Shown piece by piece: positions 61,869 to 64,000 of a stretch of DNA of 64,000 nucleotides. The stretch is from Thomasclavelia ramosa DSM 1402 (GTDB lineage Bacteria; Bacillota_I; Bacilli_A; Erysipelotrichales; Coprobacillaceae), in NCBI RefSeq assembly GCF_014131695.1, contig NZ_CP036346.1:496001-560000 (forward strand). Direction: 5' to 3'. The notes beneath the pieces are model-generated. The model made no database searches, was not told the origin of the DNA, and saw only the letters and a list, made by a program, of their open reading frames with translations. Made by a program: the position numbers and the translations under genes. Within the stretch, counting starts at the first letter, position 1; every line of letters begins with the position of its first letter.

Positions 61869-63278
61869 ATGGATTATAAAGAAATAGCCGATCAAATCAT
61901 TATAGCGATTGGCGGACAGGATAATGTTAAATATGTAACCCACTGTGTTACAAGATTACGATTTGTATTAAAAAATAAAAATCTAGTTAATCAAGATAAG
62001 ATTAATGAAATTGATGGAGTATTGGGCTCAACCTTTGGTGCCGGTCAATTTCAAATAATTATGGGGAAAAATTTATCTGCGACATTTACTCAAGTAGTTA
62101 AAAATTATAATTTTGAAGTAGCAGAAATTATTGATGAAATTTTGGATGAAGATATTAAAGAAAAAGATGATTCGCCAATTTGGAAAAGAGGAATAAAAAA
62201 TATTTTCAATTTCTTATCTGCATGTGTTACACCAATGATTCCTGGGCTTACTGTAGCTGGATTAATAAAAGTATTTTTGGTACTAACCTCATTAGCGTGG
62301 CCGGAAATTGTTGATAATCAAACATATCTAGTTATAAATGGTATTGTTAATACTTCTTTCTACTTTATGCCTGTTTTTGTAGCATACGGTGCAGCAATCA
62401 GATTAGGAAGTACACCTATTTATTCAATGATAGTAGCTTGTCTACTGATCCATCCAGATATTATTGGGATGTTAAGTGCTGAAGAGCCCTTAAAAATATT
62501 AGGCTTCACAGCTTATTCAGCAAGTTATGCTTCATCTTTTTTACCAGCAATATTATCAACTGTAGCAGTTGCAAATATTGAAAAGCTTTTGAATAAGTAT
62601 TTACCGGGAATGTTTAAAGGAATTTTTGTTGGTGGATTAACACTTGTTCTTGCAAGTCTTTTAACCCTTACTGTATTAGGCCCAATTGGTTTTTTTGCTG
62701 GTGAATATTTTATTAATTTCTTAGTTTGGATGCAAAGCACGATTGGTCCATTTGCGCTTGGAGCTCTCGGTGGTGTATTGCCATTTGTAATAATGTCAGG
62801 AATGCATACTGTTTTTGGCCCTGTAATGATGCAAAGTATTGCATCATTAGGTTATGAAGGTTTTTTAAGGCCAACACAATTTGTTCATAATGTTGCTGAG
62901 GGAGGAGCTTGTTTTGGGGTAGCACTAAAAACTAAGAATCCAGAATTACGTTCACAAGCGATTAGTAGTGGTGTCGGGGCTATTCTAGCCGGGGTATCAG
63001 AGCCGGCTATCTACGGAATCAATCTGCGTCTAAAAAAGCCAATGTATGGTGTTATGGCTGGTGGTGCAGTTGGCGGTTGTATTGCTGGATTTTTTGGAGT
63101 AAAGGCATTTGCTTATGGTAATCCTAGTATTTTGGCACTTCCTATTTATGGGGAAACGATTATTGGCGTCATTATCGCAATTATTGCGGCATTTGTTGTA
63201 TCTAGTGTGGTGAGTTATTTCTCAGGATTTGAAGATGTTCCAGTAAAAAATAAAAACTTCCAACAAAATAGTCATTAG
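61869..63278 (+). CDS. PTS beta-glucoside EIIBC component
   Basis: A 469-residue two-domain permease of the BglF family. The EIIB domain (1-85) has the phosphorylated Cys in VTHCVTRLRF (near 26). A linker leads to the EIIC domain with ~10 helices, including FNFLSACVTPMIPGLTVAGLIK and the GVSEPAIYGINLRLKKPM loop. The EIIA domain that follows in many BglF proteins is here a separate gene. It imports and phosphorylates a beta-glucoside. Confidence 0.92.
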   Translation: MDYKEIADQIIIAIGGQDNVKYVTHCVTRLRFVLKNKNLVNQDKINEIDGVLGSTFGAGQFQIIMGKNLSATFTQVVKNYNFEVAEIIDEILDEDIKEKDDSPIWKRGIKNIFNFLSACVTPMIPGLTVAGLIKVFLVLTSLAWPEIVDNQTYLVINGIVNTSFYFMPVFVAYGAAIRLGSTPIYSMIVACLLIHPDIIGMLSAEEPLKILGFTAYSASYASSFLPAILSTVAVANIEKLLNKYLPGMFKGIFVGGLTLVLASLLTLTVLGPIGFFAGEYFINFLVWMQSTIGPFALGALGGVLPFVIMSGMHTVFGPVMMQSIASLGYEGFLRPTQFVHNVAEGGACFGVALKTKNPELRSQAISSGVGAILAGVSEPAIYGINLRLKKPMYGVMAGGAVGGCIAGFFGVKAFAYGNPSILALPIYGETIIGVIIAIIAAFVVSSVVSYFSGFEDVPVKNKNFQQNSH

Positions 63279-63298
63279 CAAATTTAGGAGTTAATACT

Positions 63299-63787
63299 AT
63301 GATAAAGATATTTAAATCATTAAAAAATAATCAAAAAAATACAAATAATGTATATGCAGTTGTAAATGGAGTCAGTTTTAATCTTGAATATGTTGATGAC
63401 AATGTATTTTCAAAAAAAGTAATGGGAGAAGGGGTTGCTATTGTTCCGACCTCGTCAGAGGTCTGTGCCCCTTGCGCAGGAGTATTAACGACATTATTTC
63501 CTACTGGTCATGCTTTTGGAATTACACGAGATGACGGTGTTGAAATCTTGGTTCATATTGGACTAGATACCGTTAATTTAAAAGGAAAAGGATTTACAAT
63601 ATTAAAAAAGAAAAATCAAAAAGTTGGAGCTGGTGAAAAAATTATTAAACTAGATCTTAATTATTTAAGAAATGAAAATATTGACTATACAATTATGATT
63701 GTTTTTCTAGATACTAAAGGAAAAACATTAAAATTAGAAAAATATGGTAAAGTAACGGCTGGAAAGTCGATTATCACGGTTATGTAG
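63299..63787 (+). CDS. PTS glucose-type EIIA component
   Basis: A 162-residue Crr-type EIIA. The phosphorylated His is in VEILVHIGLDTVNLKGKGF (near 82), with the other active-site His in PTGHAFGI (near 67). MGEGVAIVP and CAPCAGVLTTLF are the usual N-terminal features. It passes phosphate from HPr to the EIIB domain encoded just upstream. It is the last gene of the operon. Confidence 0.92.
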   Translation: MIKIFKSLKNNQKNTNNVYAVVNGVSFNLEYVDDNVFSKKVMGEGVAIVPTSSEVCAPCAGVLTTLFPTGHAFGITRDDGVEILVHIGLDTVNLKGKGFTILKKKNQKVGAGEKIIKLDLNYLRNENIDYTIMIVFLDTKGKTLKLEKYGKVTAGKSIITVM

Positions 63788-63792
63788 GAATA

Positions 63793-63826
63793 AAGAGAAA
63801 CAAGGCGGTAGCTTTGTTTCTTTTAA
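63793..63826 (+). terminator. Terminator of the beta-glucoside operon
   Basis: GAAACAA (63797-63803) and TTGTTTC (63814-63820) form a stem followed by TTTT. Confidence 0.75.
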
Positions 63827-63879
63827 TAGTTGCCAAAATTAATGTTTAATTATGATTTTTATAAAGATTAAATTGGAGA

Positions 63880-63915
63880 TTAAAAAGAAATTTATTTCTT
63901 TTTATCCTTTTTTTA
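63880..63915. terminator. Second hairpin with T-run near the window end
   Basis: AAAAAGAAAT and ATTTCTTTTT pair around a short loop, followed by a T-run. It may be a second terminator or end a convergent gene beyond the window. A TATAAT-like element close to 63976 hints at a promoter for a gene outside. Confidence 0.45.
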
Positions 63916-64000
63916 TATTAAATTGAAAAATTATTATCAGAATAACGGCAATTGGTCTCTTTTCTATGAATTTTATAATATAATAAAGGTATGTATAATC

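Overview
The window looks like chromosome of a low-GC Firmicute of the Erysipelotrichia type, close to the Thomasclavelia / Clostridium ramosum-spiroforme group of gut anaerobes. The reasons are the AT-rich sequence with strong GGAGG ribosome binding sites, a complete FabK/FabT-type fatty acid synthesis operon, several phosphotransferase systems (PTS), four 2-enoate-reductase-like flavoenzymes, and no respiratory genes. The genus is inferred from gene content, not from an rRNA. I found no rRNA, tRNA or CRISPR array.

Layout. 1-7.4 kb: cell wall hydrolases (NlpC/P60 and GH25), a ferritin-like protein, an alpha/beta hydrolase, a GNAT acetyltransferase, an HD phosphohydrolase followed by a decayed tandem copy, and a SplB-like radical SAM protein. 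7.5-18.4 kb: one long fatty acid operon, acpP-accBCDA-fabT-fabH-fabK-fabK2-fabD-fabG-fabF-fabZ. It has two matching FabT-like operators, one at the acpP promoter and one before accB, and an attenuator-like hairpin between acpP and accB. 18.4-19.3 kb: a drug/metabolite transporter.

19.3-26.9 kb: a sulfur amino acid operon (M20 deacylase, MetN-MetI-MetQ importer, a cystathionine synthase/lyase and a PatB/MalY lyase). Its leader encodes a 31-residue Met/Cys-rich peptide followed by an intrinsic terminator, which strongly suggests ribosome-mediated attenuation. A decayed IS110-family element sits inside the operon. 27-28 kb: a compact hairpin RNA candidate and a broken Xre-type regulator.

28-51.5 kb: an accessory metabolic region. 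It holds four paralogous FMN/Fe-S/FAD enoate reductases, each near its own regulator (MerR, PucR, AraC or PRD/BglG type). It also holds a ROK kinase-RpiR-RpiR-EIIC-TIM-barrel cluster, an enoate reductase-EIIC-EIIB operon diverging from a PRD regulator across a perfect palindrome, a membrane-anchored SF2 helicase, and a biotin ligase that would serve AccB. A 42-residue small protein diverges from the PucR gene across a 25-nt palindrome.

51.5-58.3 kb: two CobW-type metal GTPases (one with a His-rich repeat, one fused to a TIGR03943-like domain), a DUF554 membrane protein, a Gfo/Idh/MocA pair with a VOC protein, and an RNA uracil methyltransferase. 58.4-59.4 kb: two pseudogenes. 59.4-63.8 kb: a LicT-controlled beta-glucoside PTS operon with a recognisable antiterminator/terminator pair. 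The strongest candidates for undescribed biology are the Met/Cys leader attenuator, the enoate reductase-PTS operon, and the helicase with transmembrane segments.
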